64,000 nt of DNA from CAMBRQ01 sp945870325 (GCF_050313795.1 NZ_JBNPMC010000001.1:317144-381143); one strand, 5' to 3'. Positions 16,354 through 25,609 are shown, numbered from the stretch's first letter. The notes: generated from the sequence alone by a model not told the origin. Numbers and translations: made by a program.

Positions 16354-17760
16354 ATGCGCAGCACATTGTATCTGAAATTTGCAATTATCTACATAATATT
16401 CGGCTTCCTAAGCCTCTTTACGGTTGCCACACTGACATACAACCTCACCGGCAGCCCTTTAGAGACTCATGTAGCCACTTCCATGTATAAAGAGGCGAAT
16501 CTGGTAGCAGGCAGTTACCTGCCCTCTTATTTCTCTGAGCAGTTAACTACCAGCGATGTTCACCTGCAATTAATCGGAATGATGAACCAGTTGGATGCTT
16601 CCGTATGGTTCGTAGATAAAGAAGGCGACATGCTCTCGTCTGCTGCCGCCGATAACTACCCCTCATCACCGTCCATGATCGAGGAATTCAATCCGGCAGA
16701 AAGCGGCAGTAAGCAATATCAGATTGGAAATTATCATGATTATTTTGAAGAAGATGTAATTACCGTAATCGCTCCGGTTATAGATGGCTATTCCCCAAGC
16801 GGGTATCTGCTGATTCACAAGTATGTCTCAGACATCAACGAAGTTCAGTACATCCTGCTCCGTGCGGCGATGATTACATTGATTGTCATCTATCTTCTGT
16901 CCTTTATGATACTTCTCGCCTTCCAGTTCTTCGTGTACCGTCCGCTGCACAAGATTACGGAAGCCGCAACCCAGTATGCGTCCGGCAACCTGGATTACGA
17001 GATTCCTGTTGATACGGAGGATGAGATGGGTTACCTATCTGCATCGCTGAACTATATGTCTTCCCAGTTACGGGATATGGAGGATTACCAGAAGAAATTT
17101 GTGGCAAATGTCTCCCACGATTTCCGCTCGCCTCTGACCTCTATCAAAGGATATGTGGAAGCCATGGTAGATGGAACGATACCTTCGGAATTACATGAAA
17201 AATATCTCAAGATTATTCTCTTCGAGACGGAGCGCTTGACGGACCTTACCCAGGATCTGCTGGCTCTCAACGAGTTCGACACGAAGAATCTGCTTCTGAA
17301 CAAAGAAGTATTCGATATTCACGAGATGATCAAGAATGTGGCAGCCTCCTTTGAAGGTACTTGCACGCAGAAAAAGATATCCATTGAATTAATATTTGCC
17401 GCCAAATCACTGAACGTCAATGCAGACAAACGAAAAATCCAGCAAGTGCTGTACAACCTGCTGGATAATGCAATCAAGTTCAGCGAACCAGATTCTGCCG
17501 TTACCATCGAGACAACAGAGCGCGGTGATAAAGTCTATACCTCCGTGAAAGATGACGGCATCGGAATTCCACGCGGATCTCTGAATAAGATCTGGGAACG
17601 CTTTTATAAGTCTGATCTGTCTCGCGGGAAGGATAAGAAAGGGACTGGATTGGGGCTTGCGATTGTGAAAGAGGCGATTCAGGCACATGGGGAGAATATT
17701 AATGTGGTTAGTACCGAGGGGGTAGGGACGGAGTTTATCTTCTCGTTGCCTAAAGGTTAG
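16354..17760 (+). CDS. Sensor histidine kinase partner of the response regulator
   Basis: A protein of 468 residues from the ATG at 16354, behind AAAGGAGA. There are two transmembrane helices (~9-30 and ~169-193) with an extracellular sensor of about 140 residues between them, then a HAMP domain (~195-245). A HisKA domain follows with His255 (NVSHDFRSPLTSIKGY), then HATPase_c with the N box (NLLDNAIKF), G1 (DDGIGIP) and G2 (GTGLGLAIV) motifs. It is a standard class I kinase and probably senses an envelope signal. A hairpin at 17785 lies downstream. Confidence 0.94.
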   Translation: MRSTLYLKFAIIYIIFGFLSLFTVATLTYNLTGSPLETHVATSMYKEANLVAGSYLPSYFSEQLTTSDVHLQLIGMMNQLDASVWFVDKEGDMLSSAAADNYPSSPSMIEEFNPAESGSKQYQIGNYHDYFEEDVITVIAPVIDGYSPSGYLLIHKYVSDINEVQYILLRAAMITLIVIYLLSFMILLAFQFFVYRPLHKITEAATQYASGNLDYEIPVDTEDEMGYLSASLNYMSSQLRDMEDYQKKFVANVSHDFRSPLTSIKGYVEAMVDGTIPSELHEKYLKIILFETERLTDLTQDLLALNEFDTKNLLLNKEVFDIHEMIKNVAASFEGTCTQKKISIELIFAAKSLNVNADKRKIQQVLYNLLDNAIKFSEPDSAVTIETTERGDKVYTSVKDDGIGIPRGSLNKIWERFYKSDLSRGKDKKGTGLGLAIVKEAIQAHGENINVVSTEGVGTEFIFSLPKG

Positions 17761-17784
17761 AAATTTTGTTTTTTAATAGTCGCC

Positions 17785-17806
17785 GCCACCCGTAAAAACG
17801 GGTGGC
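17785..17806. terminator. Short hairpin between convergent operons
   Basis: GCCACCCGT at 17785-17793 and its exact inverse at 17798-17806 form a 9-bp stem with an AAAA loop. It lies 25 bases past the kinase stop and between that gene and the convergent 17.9-24.7 kb operon. There is no T tract on the plus strand; on the minus strand the sequence runs into AAAA-rich DNA. A terminator role is plausible but not certain. Confidence 0.45.
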
Positions 17807-17893
17807 TCGAGACACAGGCTATAAGCCCCTGCTACCAGAACACATCTCACGGCATCCTAACTTTCACTCCGTTCAAGTCTCTTAGTTATGCGT

Positions 17894-18706
17894 TTAATTT
17901 TGAAACAGCCACTCTTCGCATTCGTCTGTATAATACCCAGACATCCACTCTATAATCTCATTCTTTTCCTCTATACTCATCTTTATCTTCTGCATCTGCT
18001 TTTCATCTGCATTCTTCGCCTGATATACCCAGTATCCTATCCCTCGGAGATACTGGTATCCATATGCAACATAATAATCTGAAAGCACCGAACGTTCCGA
18101 CAGATAGCGGATCCATTCTTCTGTTGTGATTGGAATCTTCTGATTACTTACCCGATATTTCACATACCGTGCAAATTCTACCAGAAACTGTCTCATAGGA
18201 ATCAATAAAAATACAGAGAAAATATCGGCAGCGATTTCTTCCATCTTCATTGGACACATTGGCATAATAAAATAATTTTCATAATATTTCTCAGCATCAT
18301 AATTCAACAGATATTGAACAATCTCATTGGCAATTGCATAACGTCTGGAAGAAGGTGGGGCCATACTGTCCACATAGATTGTAACACTTTTTTGCCCCGT
18401 ATATGAATCTTTACGAATCACAAGCTGACCAATTTTTCTATTAAGCGCTCGAATGTTTTCATTTTGGAATTCATTAAGATTCCTTTCCTCAATCTCGATT
18501 CCCAACTCAGTTGCAAGCGTCTCTATATCCACGGGAAAAAAACATCCTTCTTCTCCGAGAATACTAATAATTAACTTTTCGGCAAACAGACCCACCTTCC
18601 AACAATATTTAATTATATGCCCTGCATTGCCGATCTCCTCTTTCAGAATTCGGGAAATTTCATCTATCAATTCTTTTCTCTCCGGTCTCATATGAAGTGT
18701 TGGCAT
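17894..18706 (-). CDS. ImmA/IrrE-like protein with lost zinc motif
   Basis: The protein has 270 residues. Residues ~55-190 match the ImmA/IrrE metallopeptidase pattern: PVDIETLATELGIEIEE, then RRYAIANEIVQYLLNYD where active members have AHELGHYLLH, then MEEIAADIFSVFLLIPMRQF. The HExxH zinc motif reads NEIVQ, so both histidines are gone while the first glutamate remains; peptidase activity is unlikely. It is the last gene of a four-gene operon, 36 bases after the HD-HSP90 gene. ImmA/IrrE proteins usually cleave repressors to release a response; a dead version could act as sensor or scaffold. The C-terminal ~80 residues are helical and not recognised. Confidence 0.65.
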   Translation of the reverse strand: MPTLHMRPERKELIDEISRILKEEIGNAGHIIKYCWKVGLFAEKLIISILGEEGCFFPVDIETLATELGIEIEERNLNEFQNENIRALNRKIGQLVIRKDSYTGQKSVTIYVDSMAPPSSRRYAIANEIVQYLLNYDAEKYYENYFIMPMCPMKMEEIAADIFSVFLLIPMRQFLVEFARYVKYRVSNQKIPITTEEWIRYLSERSVLSDYYVAYGYQYLRGIGYWVYQAKNADEKQMQKIKMSIEEKNEIIEWMSGYYTDECEEWLFQN

Positions 18707-18742
18707 CTTTTGTCTATTCTCCCTTTATCTATTTATTGTTTC

Positions 18743-21700
18743 TCATACTTTCTTTTCAAAATATTCCAAATCCGGCAGATCATTATATGGGTTGCGAAAG
18801 GCATTCATTTCAATCAATGTGAATACATCAAACAACTCCTCAAAACATCTTAACCAGCAGTTCCATAAATGCTTACTCAGTAAACCAGAACTATTATGCA
18901 GCGCAATATAATCCAGAATCATCTGTTGCTTATAGAATTCCTTGCTTCTTTCATTTTTCAGTATCTCCAGATACCTTATCTTATATTTTGCTGTTTCCGA
19001 AGCGTCTGCCATATACTCCCGCTTGATCACATACATCCATCCCTTGACAAACAAAGCATAGCGTTTTTCTGGAAGGGAGGTCAGTAACATTGACAAATCT
19101 TCGCCATAATATTCTCCAATAACTTTCAACAAAATACAAGCAATAATGTAACTACACTGCTCTCTGAATTCTGTAATATTTTTCAATTGAAAGCCCTGCT
19201 GCAGGTTATCTTCCGATTGCGATTCTCCCAATTTTCTTATACAATTTAATGTAAAACTACGATACTCCTCGCGTACTTCAACCATGAGTGGAAGCGCTTG
19301 TCTGTTTCCACTTTTCCACCCTTCTTTAAACTGTCCATAAATCTCTATATAATTCTTATGAATATCAGAATTCTTTTCCTGAATCTGCTTTATCTGTCTG
19401 TCTATTTCGCCAGAAGCAATCCAAAACTGGTCAGATAAGTATTTCTCAACATTCAGAATTCCAAAAAGTTGGTTAAGTTTTTTAGAATTATTCCTCGCTT
19501 CCGGAGAATTCATCCTTTCCATTATTGCCTTGAGTTCCTCTGCACCAAACGGAAAGATTAATTTTCCATAAGACTCCCTTGCCATATATCCCCGTTTTAC
19601 AAAATAATGAGTATAGGGCAATTCCTTACATTTTAAATACTCCATTTTCTGCCATGCAGGAATAGAGAATCTCTGAATCCCATATCGCTTTGCATCTTCC
19701 AGAATACGCTTTACCACAAGTACCTTAAATGACTGATTCACGAATATAAAGGGGAATATCTTTCCGCAGATAATATTAATCCTTATATTTCCATCGTCAC
19801 TCATGAACAATGCCACGGTTGGAATATACTTCAACATCCATTTCAGGAAGTACTGCTGCAGATATTCCCCCGGACTCATCTCGCCGCTCACACCTGCATC
19901 ATCCATTCCATAATAGGTTGCAATTTTCAAGGCTCTCTGACCGATTTTCTGAAGTTTTTCCTCCAACTCCTTCTTTTCTTTCGAAAAACTATCTGTAAGA
20001 ATATACTGTTTTAAAATATCAATGGGATCTTCATGATCTTTTACCTCTCTTTTAATATAAATCGGTGTCAGAAATTGCTTCCATGGCGCGGAGACGTTTT
20101 CACGTTTTGAAACAATCATAAAACGATTGTCATTCGAAAAAACATCCGAGAAATTAATCACACCACTGGCATATCCTGTCACTTCAGTCATTTTCTGAAG
20201 ATTTACCTCTGGCCGGTGTTCGATCTTAAACAGCACCGATCTGTCCTGCAATTCATTCTGAAGCCATTTCCCATATTCTCTCGCACATTCTAATGCTTCA
20301 TTCCAACAGCATCTGGCTTCCTCGCCATTGTCACAACTCAGTCTGAATAATGGGTTGAATTCTCCTTTTTGTGCAAAGAAAGCCAGCATAGTAATAATCA
20401 CTATGTTCTCTTTACACAGTTCAATTATCCTTTCTCTTATGTTATCAATTCTACGTCTTATATCAGCACTTGTAAATACTGTGTTTTGCTGATTGAAGGA
20501 AACTATGCCATTACATACCACGGAACTATTATACGCTTCAACTATCTCAGGCAAAGTATCAAATAATTCTTTTTTCTGTTTCAGACTGTTTTCAATCCCT
20601 TGTGTCACTTCATTCGGTTGGTTTTTATTCATTGCTCTTAGAATTTCATGAACGGATTCCAGCAACGGTTCATATATTTCCCGCAGAAAATATACTTTTC
20701 CTTTCTCGGTAAACCCTTTTCTGCTTAAATTAATATATTCTCTGGCAAGTTTTCCTTTGATATCAATCGACTGAATCAATTCGTTCCCAAAATCCGGAAG
20801 TTCTATTTCATCAAGTTCTATCCCTTTATAATATATAAGAACACCTCTGTTTACATCCTTATTTTCACAATGTCCATCCAATCTTTCTGTTTCTCTTTGT
20901 TCACTTTTCAGGAAATTCTTCATATTGATAATACAAAATGTACATAATTCATTATCCCAGAAATAAAAATGAGTATTCCAACAATCTAGTAATGCAATAG
21001 AACGATCTGTCTTCTCAATCAATATATTTTCACAGTATCCATTATTCTTATAATTATTGGTGTCTTTCCCCTTATTATAATAAAAGATCCAAGATTTGCC
21101 CGACCGATTCCATGCCCTGTCAGTAATTGTATTCTGAACAAACTGATTCAATGTATCATCCTTACAACATGAAGTAATATCTTTTAGATCATCGTACCAT
21201 GTTTTATCCCCTCTCAGATTACATTTTAATCTTTTCAGTTGATTTTTATCAGATAGATTAAGCGGTATTACAACCCCTGGAACAGACTCAACCTTCAGAT
21301 GAATCGGAAAAAGCTGTTCTCCGATCTGCTCGTCCAGATACAATGCCATCTGCGCCAGAAGTTCCGCAGAGTGGCGCAACGGTCGCAGCACCTCATAGTC
21401 CTGATCAAAATAATCCTTTCCGTCCCATGCTGCCGGATACAACTCATGTCGCATCTTTTTCTTCGCAGGTACAAAGACCTCGAAACAAGTGCCATATGCA
21501 TCATCTTTTGTGTTAAAGGACTCTCTTGGTTTTACATTAATATATCCTTCATAATAATTGGATTTCACTGTTGAGAATGTGACTTCATATTTTTCATTAC
21601 TTCTCGTAAACGTATAGCATTTGAATATATTCGTTAAGATAAATGCACTCTGTAAACCGATTCCGAATTCGGCTGTAGGTTTCAACCATTCCGGCATGTC

Positions 21701-23272
21701 CGTAATAATATGGCGGTCTCGTTTCCTGCTGTTTCCCACTTTGGCTATATTAAGTATACTCTCTTTATCTATTCCCGTCCCAAAATCTTTAATCCTGACC
21801 TTAACTCCATACTGCCATTTCTCTTTATTCTTTTTATTACGCAGATCGATAAAATCCTCTTCCGTAATCGGGAATTCATCCCGACGTTCATTCCTTTTGA
21901 TAATCTGCATTTCAATCTCAATCGGAAATATATCTGTAGATAAAATATTCTCCAGTTCATCCGGAGACATCTTTTTTAGTTCATCTCTCGACCGATAATA
22001 TCCCCAAGTACGAACACATTCCTGCCAATATTGCATTTTACTGGCATCTATGGCATTCTGAAGGAATTCTCTCAAAAAGACAAATTGCCCCTTATACACA
22101 TTAGAACCCTCAAGAATTGCAAATGCCTTACTCTGAGAGATATGAAACTGTGTAGCCACCAGTTCTTCTGGAATCTGCATTCCATCCAGGTACAGTTTAA
22201 CAGAATCAACCGTAGGCAATGCCCCACTGAAATTCCTGGGACAAATCAGCATCCAGTTATAACCCGCTTCTTTCAGGATGCTCTTCAGGATATCACATTC
22301 TTTTCTAACCAGACGCAACGCTTCCTGCGAACTACAATCAGCCTCAATGGATATAATGTCAGGCCTTATGTAAAGTCTCCGGATGGCCTGATGTTTCTCA
22401 TAATGACGCTCTGAAAGTTCCGGAAAAACGCCGACAAATTCCTTGGTCAAAGGATGAAACCGATCATTGTCCATATCCAGAATATCGCCTAATTGTAAAA
22501 GTACCGCAACAAAACGAGGATGTAGATAATCAGAGACATATCCGTTATCCTCCTGCGGCAGGTTCATAATGTGTTCAAAATCAGAATCTGTATGAAGACC
22601 CGCACACTTTGCAATCAGTAAAAATATCCTTTGCGGAATACCCGCCATAGAAAATCCAGTGCCGAGTTTCTCGGATTTTAAAGTCCACTCAGTCAGACGA
22701 TCCTCGGACATGTTTCCATGCTCCGTCCGCCTGAAATTAGCAATCAGATGAAGAATTCCATAATATACTGACAGTTTGTCAGCGTACAATTTCTTCATCT
22801 GTTCTTCTTTACTATCTTCGTCATCATATTCATACTTTGTCTGCTGAAGCGCTTTTACTGCTTTTTGAAAAACAACATCATTTTCATCCCCAAGTTCCTT
22901 CACCATATCGAGGAACTTTTCATTTTTCACAATCTCTTCCCGATCCGTATGTGTAATAACCATCCCGATGTCATGAATATAGACTGTATGGAGCAGCATA
23001 AAACAATCCGATGCTGACAATTCTCCAATCCTATTCTCTCCCAGAATCATCTCAATGTTATGAAGAACCGTATTGGCATGGGACTCATCATGCTTGCTAT
23101 AAGTTGGAAATGAACTCATAGTTGCTTCAAGAAGCTGTGAAAGCCAGCGTTTATTCTGACACCATGCATGCCACAGGACTTCATTTCGCTCAGTATGTTT
23201 TTCATTCAGATAATGCCTTTCCAATTGCCCTTCTATGGTCAGATGCTTTTTATTTTTCTTTTTCTTGCCCAT
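18743..23272 (-). CDS. Giant HD-domain + HSP90-like ATPase protein (putative conflict-system core)
   Basis: The protein has 1509 residues and begins with a lysine-rich tail. Residues ~50-280 form an HD phosphohydrolase domain: HDESH (61-65), IHD (99-101) and LGDILDMDNDR (261-271) give the expected metal-ligand pattern. Residues ~380-700 form an HSP90-like (GHKL) ATPase: LREFLQNAIDAS with Glu402 and Asn406, KDFGTGID with Asp496, and EFGIGLQSAF for the lid glycines. The remaining ~800 residues are not recognised and have no transmembrane segment. HSP90-like ATPases joined to HD domains have been described as cores of bacterial conflict systems. The gene lies in a compact operon with SLATT-type and ADP-ribosyltransferase-like genes, which fits ATP-driven sensing followed by an effector. 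Function is inference. Confidence 0.72.
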   Translation of the reverse strand: MGKKKKNKKHLTIEGQLERHYLNEKHTERNEVLWHAWCQNKRWLSQLLEATMSSFPTYSKHDESHANTVLHNIEMILGENRIGELSASDCFMLLHTVYIHDIGMVITHTDREEIVKNEKFLDMVKELGDENDVVFQKAVKALQQTKYEYDDEDSKEEQMKKLYADKLSVYYGILHLIANFRRTEHGNMSEDRLTEWTLKSEKLGTGFSMAGIPQRIFLLIAKCAGLHTDSDFEHIMNLPQEDNGYVSDYLHPRFVAVLLQLGDILDMDNDRFHPLTKEFVGVFPELSERHYEKHQAIRRLYIRPDIISIEADCSSQEALRLVRKECDILKSILKEAGYNWMLICPRNFSGALPTVDSVKLYLDGMQIPEELVATQFHISQSKAFAILEGSNVYKGQFVFLREFLQNAIDASKMQYWQECVRTWGYYRSRDELKKMSPDELENILSTDIFPIEIEMQIIKRNERRDEFPITEEDFIDLRNKKNKEKWQYGVKVRIKDFGTGIDKESILNIAKVGNSRKRDRHIITDMPEWLKPTAEFGIGLQSAFILTNIFKCYTFTRSNEKYEVTFSTVKSNYYEGYINVKPRESFNTKDDAYGTCFEVFVPAKKKMRHELYPAAWDGKDYFDQDYEVLRPLRHSAELLAQMALYLDEQIGEQLFPIHLKVESVPGVVIPLNLSDKNQLKRLKCNLRGDKTWYDDLKDITSCCKDDTLNQFVQNTITDRAWNRSGKSWIFYYNKGKDTNNYKNNGYCENILIEKTDRSIALLDCWNTHFYFWDNELCTFCIINMKNFLKSEQRETERLDGHCENKDVNRGVLIYYKGIELDEIELPDFGNELIQSIDIKGKLAREYINLSRKGFTEKGKVYFLREIYEPLLESVHEILRAMNKNQPNEVTQGIENSLKQKKELFDTLPEIVEAYNSSVVCNGIVSFNQQNTVFTSADIRRRIDNIRERIIELCKENIVIITMLAFFAQKGEFNPLFRLSCDNGEEARCCWNEALECAREYGKWLQNELQDRSVLFKIEHRPEVNLQKMTEVTGYASGVINFSDVFSNDNRFMIVSKRENVSAPWKQFLTPIYIKREVKDHEDPIDILKQYILTDSFSKEKKELEEKLQKIGQRALKIATYYGMDDAGVSGEMSPGEYLQQYFLKWMLKYIPTVALFMSDDGNIRINIICGKIFPFIFVNQSFKVLVVKRILEDAKRYGIQRFSIPAWQKMEYLKCKELPYTHYFVKRGYMARESYGKLIFPFGAEELKAIMERMNSPEARNNSKKLNQLFGILNVEKYLSDQFWIASGEIDRQIKQIQEKNSDIHKNYIEIYGQFKEGWKSGNRQALPLMVEVREEYRSFTLNCIRKLGESQSEDNLQQGFQLKNITEFREQCSYIIACILLKVIGEYYGEDLSMLLTSLPEKRYALFVKGWMYVIKREYMADASETAKYKIRYLEILKNERSKEFYKQQMILDYIALHNSSGLLSKHLWNCWLRCFEELFDVFTLIEMNAFRNPYNDLPDLEYFEKKV

Positions 23273-23323
23273 ATTGTCTCCTGCCGTTCTTTTTCTTCTT
23301 TTTCCTATGTATACAATTAATCT

Positions 23324-23830
23324 TTAACGTTTTTTCTGATTCCCTGATAGAATGTCAGATTCCTTCTCTATCACGCTCATGTAGTTTTTCTGTAATATAT
23401 CTACAACAGAAACTGAATTAGACAGGCTCATCCGATTATCATTCTCCATAACTTCCTGGAATCTTTTCGCGAATTCTTCATATCTTTCATCTTCACGCAA
23501 AGCATAACTCATCTCCCTATGTAGATTACATAATGCGAAATACGTAGTGCTCCTCTGTATCAGTTTCCCACCAAAATTCTCATTTCTGGCGTAATAACTG
23601 AGCGCAACTGACATCACAGAGAAAAACAACCCAGCCCCCTTCATCACAGGCTCATAATTATCGAAGAAAAAGCTTATGAATATCAGGACAGCCGCCACCG
23701 GATTCAAAAGTGATAATGCCAGATTACACCTGCTGACGCTCTTCTCATATAATTCTCGTTTTTTCTTATATTCCAACAAACGCTCATAGACATCATGTTT
23801 TAATTTTGTAAACTTTTTATCCATATTCAT
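23324..23830 (-). CDS. SLATT-type two-transmembrane protein (putative membrane effector)
   Basis: The protein has 168 residues. An N-terminal charged helix (KLKHDVYERLLEYKKKRELYEKSVSR) precedes two closely spaced transmembrane helices (~33-52 and ~58-78), then a long cytoplasmic helical region (RSTTYFALCNLHREMSYALREDERYEEFAKRFQEVMENDNRM). This layout is that of SLATT domains, two-helix membrane modules found beside nucleotide-signalling and HSP90-like conflict genes and predicted to form pores. The start codon overlaps the stop of the upstream gene (ATGA at 23827-23830), and the HD-HSP90 gene starts 51 bases downstream. It is a likely cell-killing effector, by family inference only. Confidence 0.65.
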   Translation of the reverse strand: MNMDKKFTKLKHDVYERLLEYKKKRELYEKSVSRCNLALSLLNPVAAVLIFISFFFDNYEPVMKGAGLFFSVMSVALSYYARNENFGGKLIQRSTTYFALCNLHREMSYALREDERYEEFAKRFQEVMENDNRMSLSNSVSVVDILQKNYMSVIEKESDILSGNQKKR

Positions 23831-24714
23831 ACATCCTCATTAAATAAAAAATAACTTTTTCTCATTATTGTTCTTACCGTCTTCTGTACTTCCTTCTTCC
23901 AATCACAGTAACTGCTAACTTCGCTCTCTTCAATAACAACGCCTTCTGCCAATCCCTTCAGCACCCGGACGGCACGGTCAATCTGTTCTTTGTCACATAT
24001 ATTCAGCAAATCCATATTCTGCACCTCCCTCGCCGAATCATTCGATGCGTCTTGAATCAGCATGTGTGTAGGACTAAGCAGATATTTTCCCTTTGGCGGT
24101 TCTTTGTTCACGTCTTTATAGTTCAGTTCTTTTTCCGTAAACTTAAGTTCAGACACCGTAAAAGCTGTAAAAGGCGGCAATAATATCTCTTCTTGATATT
24201 GATAGGGATTATCAATCAGCACGTCATTCATAACAACGTATGGAATCGAATCTGCAATCTCATATTCAAGAAGCAGAAGCCCATCCTTTTTCAGGAAATA
24301 ATCTTCAACTTTATCTTTTAAGGAGCATGATGTGAAAGCAAATGTGGCATGATTATCAACCATTGCCATAGACTGCATCCGGTCTTTTCTGAAAGCATGG
24401 ATGCTGCCTTTGCGTCTGTTCATACGCTGATATTTACACATTACTGTGAAGATATCACCGTATATGGCTATCAGTTCGCTCATATTCTCCAGCAGATGTA
24501 TGGGGATTTTCTTATTCTCATGGCATATTCGTGTTATCTCGTTATCCATTCCGGGATATAATAAGAGATTCAGGATATGATATGCTCCTTTGGTTTTGTA
24601 GAAAGGGGAATTGTATTTTATTGATTCCGCTTCTGTAGTGGTTATGTAATGTAATAGGTCGCCTTGATAGAAACGTAGGCTATTTAACTCTTGCGAAGTA
24701 ATTATGACATCCAT
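23827..24714 (-). CDS. Putative ADP-ribosyltransferase-like protein
   Basis: The protein has 295 residues and is the first gene of the operon. An R-S-E-like pattern can be traced: Arg109 in HAFRKDR, an STS-like FTSCS at 127-131, and QEEILLPPFTAFTV at 174-187, resembling the (Q/E)xE plus LLPxGT turn of ARTs; the motif reads Q-E-E. Spacing fits the fold. The N-terminus (LLHYITTTEAESIKY) is not recognised. If correct, it would transfer ADP-ribose from NAD to a host or invader target, either as toxin or as a regulator of its partners. The match rests on short motifs only, so confidence is moderate. It overlaps the SLATT gene by four bases. AGGAAA lies eight bases before the ATG. Confidence 0.45.
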   Translation of the reverse strand: MDVIITSQELNSLRFYQGDLLHYITTTEAESIKYNSPFYKTKGAYHILNLLLYPGMDNEITRICHENKKIPIHLLENMSELIAIYGDIFTVMCKYQRMNRRKGSIHAFRKDRMQSMAMVDNHATFAFTSCSLKDKVEDYFLKKDGLLLLEYEIADSIPYVVMNDVLIDNPYQYQEEILLPPFTAFTVSELKFTEKELNYKDVNKEPPKGKYLLSPTHMLIQDASNDSAREVQNMDLLNICDKEQIDRAVRVLKGLAEGVVIEESEVSSYCDWKKEVQKTVRTIMRKSYFLFNEDV

Positions 24715-24789
24715 AGATTAGATTTCCTCATATCTTTCCCTATTTAATATTATTCACATGGAAAACATTTTGATGGTAATTCTCAGAAC

Positions 24790-24840
24790 AAAAAAGGCAA
24801 GCAAATAAAAGAGCATCTCACTCCTTTATTCCTTACCTTT
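24790..24840 (-). terminator. Rho-independent terminator after the sigma-like gene
   Basis: On the minus strand an imperfect hairpin (AAGG.AAG..ATAAA.GAG paired with CTC.TTTAT..CTT.CCTT) is followed by six T residues at 24790-24795. It lies between the sigma-like gene and the four-gene operon, so that operon must use its own promoter in the ~75 bases before 24714. Confidence 0.65.
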
Positions 24841-24913
24841 GAAACCATGTCTAGTTTAGCATATTTTTTTAATTATCTCAATAAAACTTGCAACATTCTT
24901 ACATTTTTTCCCA

Positions 24914-25609
24914 CTAATCTTCCACTTCTTCCCCCGCCAATTTCAGAATATCATCTATCTCTTTCTCTGTAATCCCAAGGCGCTCTGCCACTTCATCTAC
25001 CGCTACTTTTCTGCCGTATTCCTCGCTCATGCTCTTGATAGCCTCGTCCAGTTCGGATACTCTTGCTACCATCTTCTTATCCTGACGTCTAGTCTCCGTC
25101 TGTGATTCGATCAAGGCAAGCATTCCGGCACGAACCTCTTCCAGAACCTTACCCTCATCTTCTTTCCCGTCTGCATAAGAATTCAATGCCAGCATCAGAC
25201 TGATGCTGCCTTCCTGAACCATATCGCCGATAAAGACTTCCGGATGGTGCAGTTTTATGGCTTCATCTATTACCTTGGGAAGGTAGTATGCCATACGTGC
25301 ATCTTCTATATTATTTCCCTTTAACTGGTCGATATCTCTTAAGTATTCTTCAATATACGACTGCTCCTCCTGACTTAGTACGGATGGTTCTTCTTCCTTT
25401 TCTTTTATGGTTCCACCCCTCTTCACATAACCTGTAACCGCCATCTTCTGGGACATCAGATACTCACATACCAAGTCTGTCTGCTCCTTAGAAAGACCAT
25501 CTTCTTCAAAATACTTCTCAACTTCTTCCAATGCAATTCTTCCACCCTGGTTCTTGGCCAGTTCCAGTATCCCGCTTAATTTCTCTCTGAACTCCAATTT
25601 ATCTGCCAT
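24914..25609 (-). CDS. Sigma-70-like protein lacking region 4
   Basis: The protein has 231 residues, with GGAGG nine bases before the ATG. Residues ~1-65 look like sigma region 1.1 (REKLSGILELAKNQGGRIALEEVEKYFEEDGLSKEQTDLVCEYL). Residues ~80-155 resemble regions 1.2-2 (SQEEQSYIEEYLRDID.., YLPKVIDEAIKLHH.., VQEGSISLMLAL). A region-3-like helix pair closes the protein (SELDEAIKSMSEEYGRKVAVDEVAERLGITEKEIDDILKLA). Region 4, which reads the -35 box, is missing, and the -10-reading part of region 2 is weak. It may bind RNA polymerase without acting as a normal sigma factor. It is not part of the adjacent operon because a terminator separates them. Confidence 0.7.
   Translation of the reverse strand: MADKLEFREKLSGILELAKNQGGRIALEEVEKYFEEDGLSKEQTDLVCEYLMSQKMAVTGYVKRGGTIKEKEEEPSVLSQEEQSYIEEYLRDIDQLKGNNIEDARMAYYLPKVIDEAIKLHHPEVFIGDMVQEGSISLMLALNSYADGKEDEGKVLEEVRAGMLALIESQTETRRQDKKMVARVSELDEAIKSMSEEYGRKVAVDEVAERLGITEKEIDDILKLAGEEVED

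Noticed and set aside
17761..17893. IS200/IS605 end or tRNA-like structure past the histidine kinase
   Set aside because: Only one 9-bp hairpin is present; no transposase, second end or cloverleaf could be found.
18743..23272. Ordinary HtpG/HSP90 chaperone
   Set aside because: The N-terminal HD domain, very different length and lack of HSP90 middle/C-terminal motifs exclude a housekeeping HtpG.
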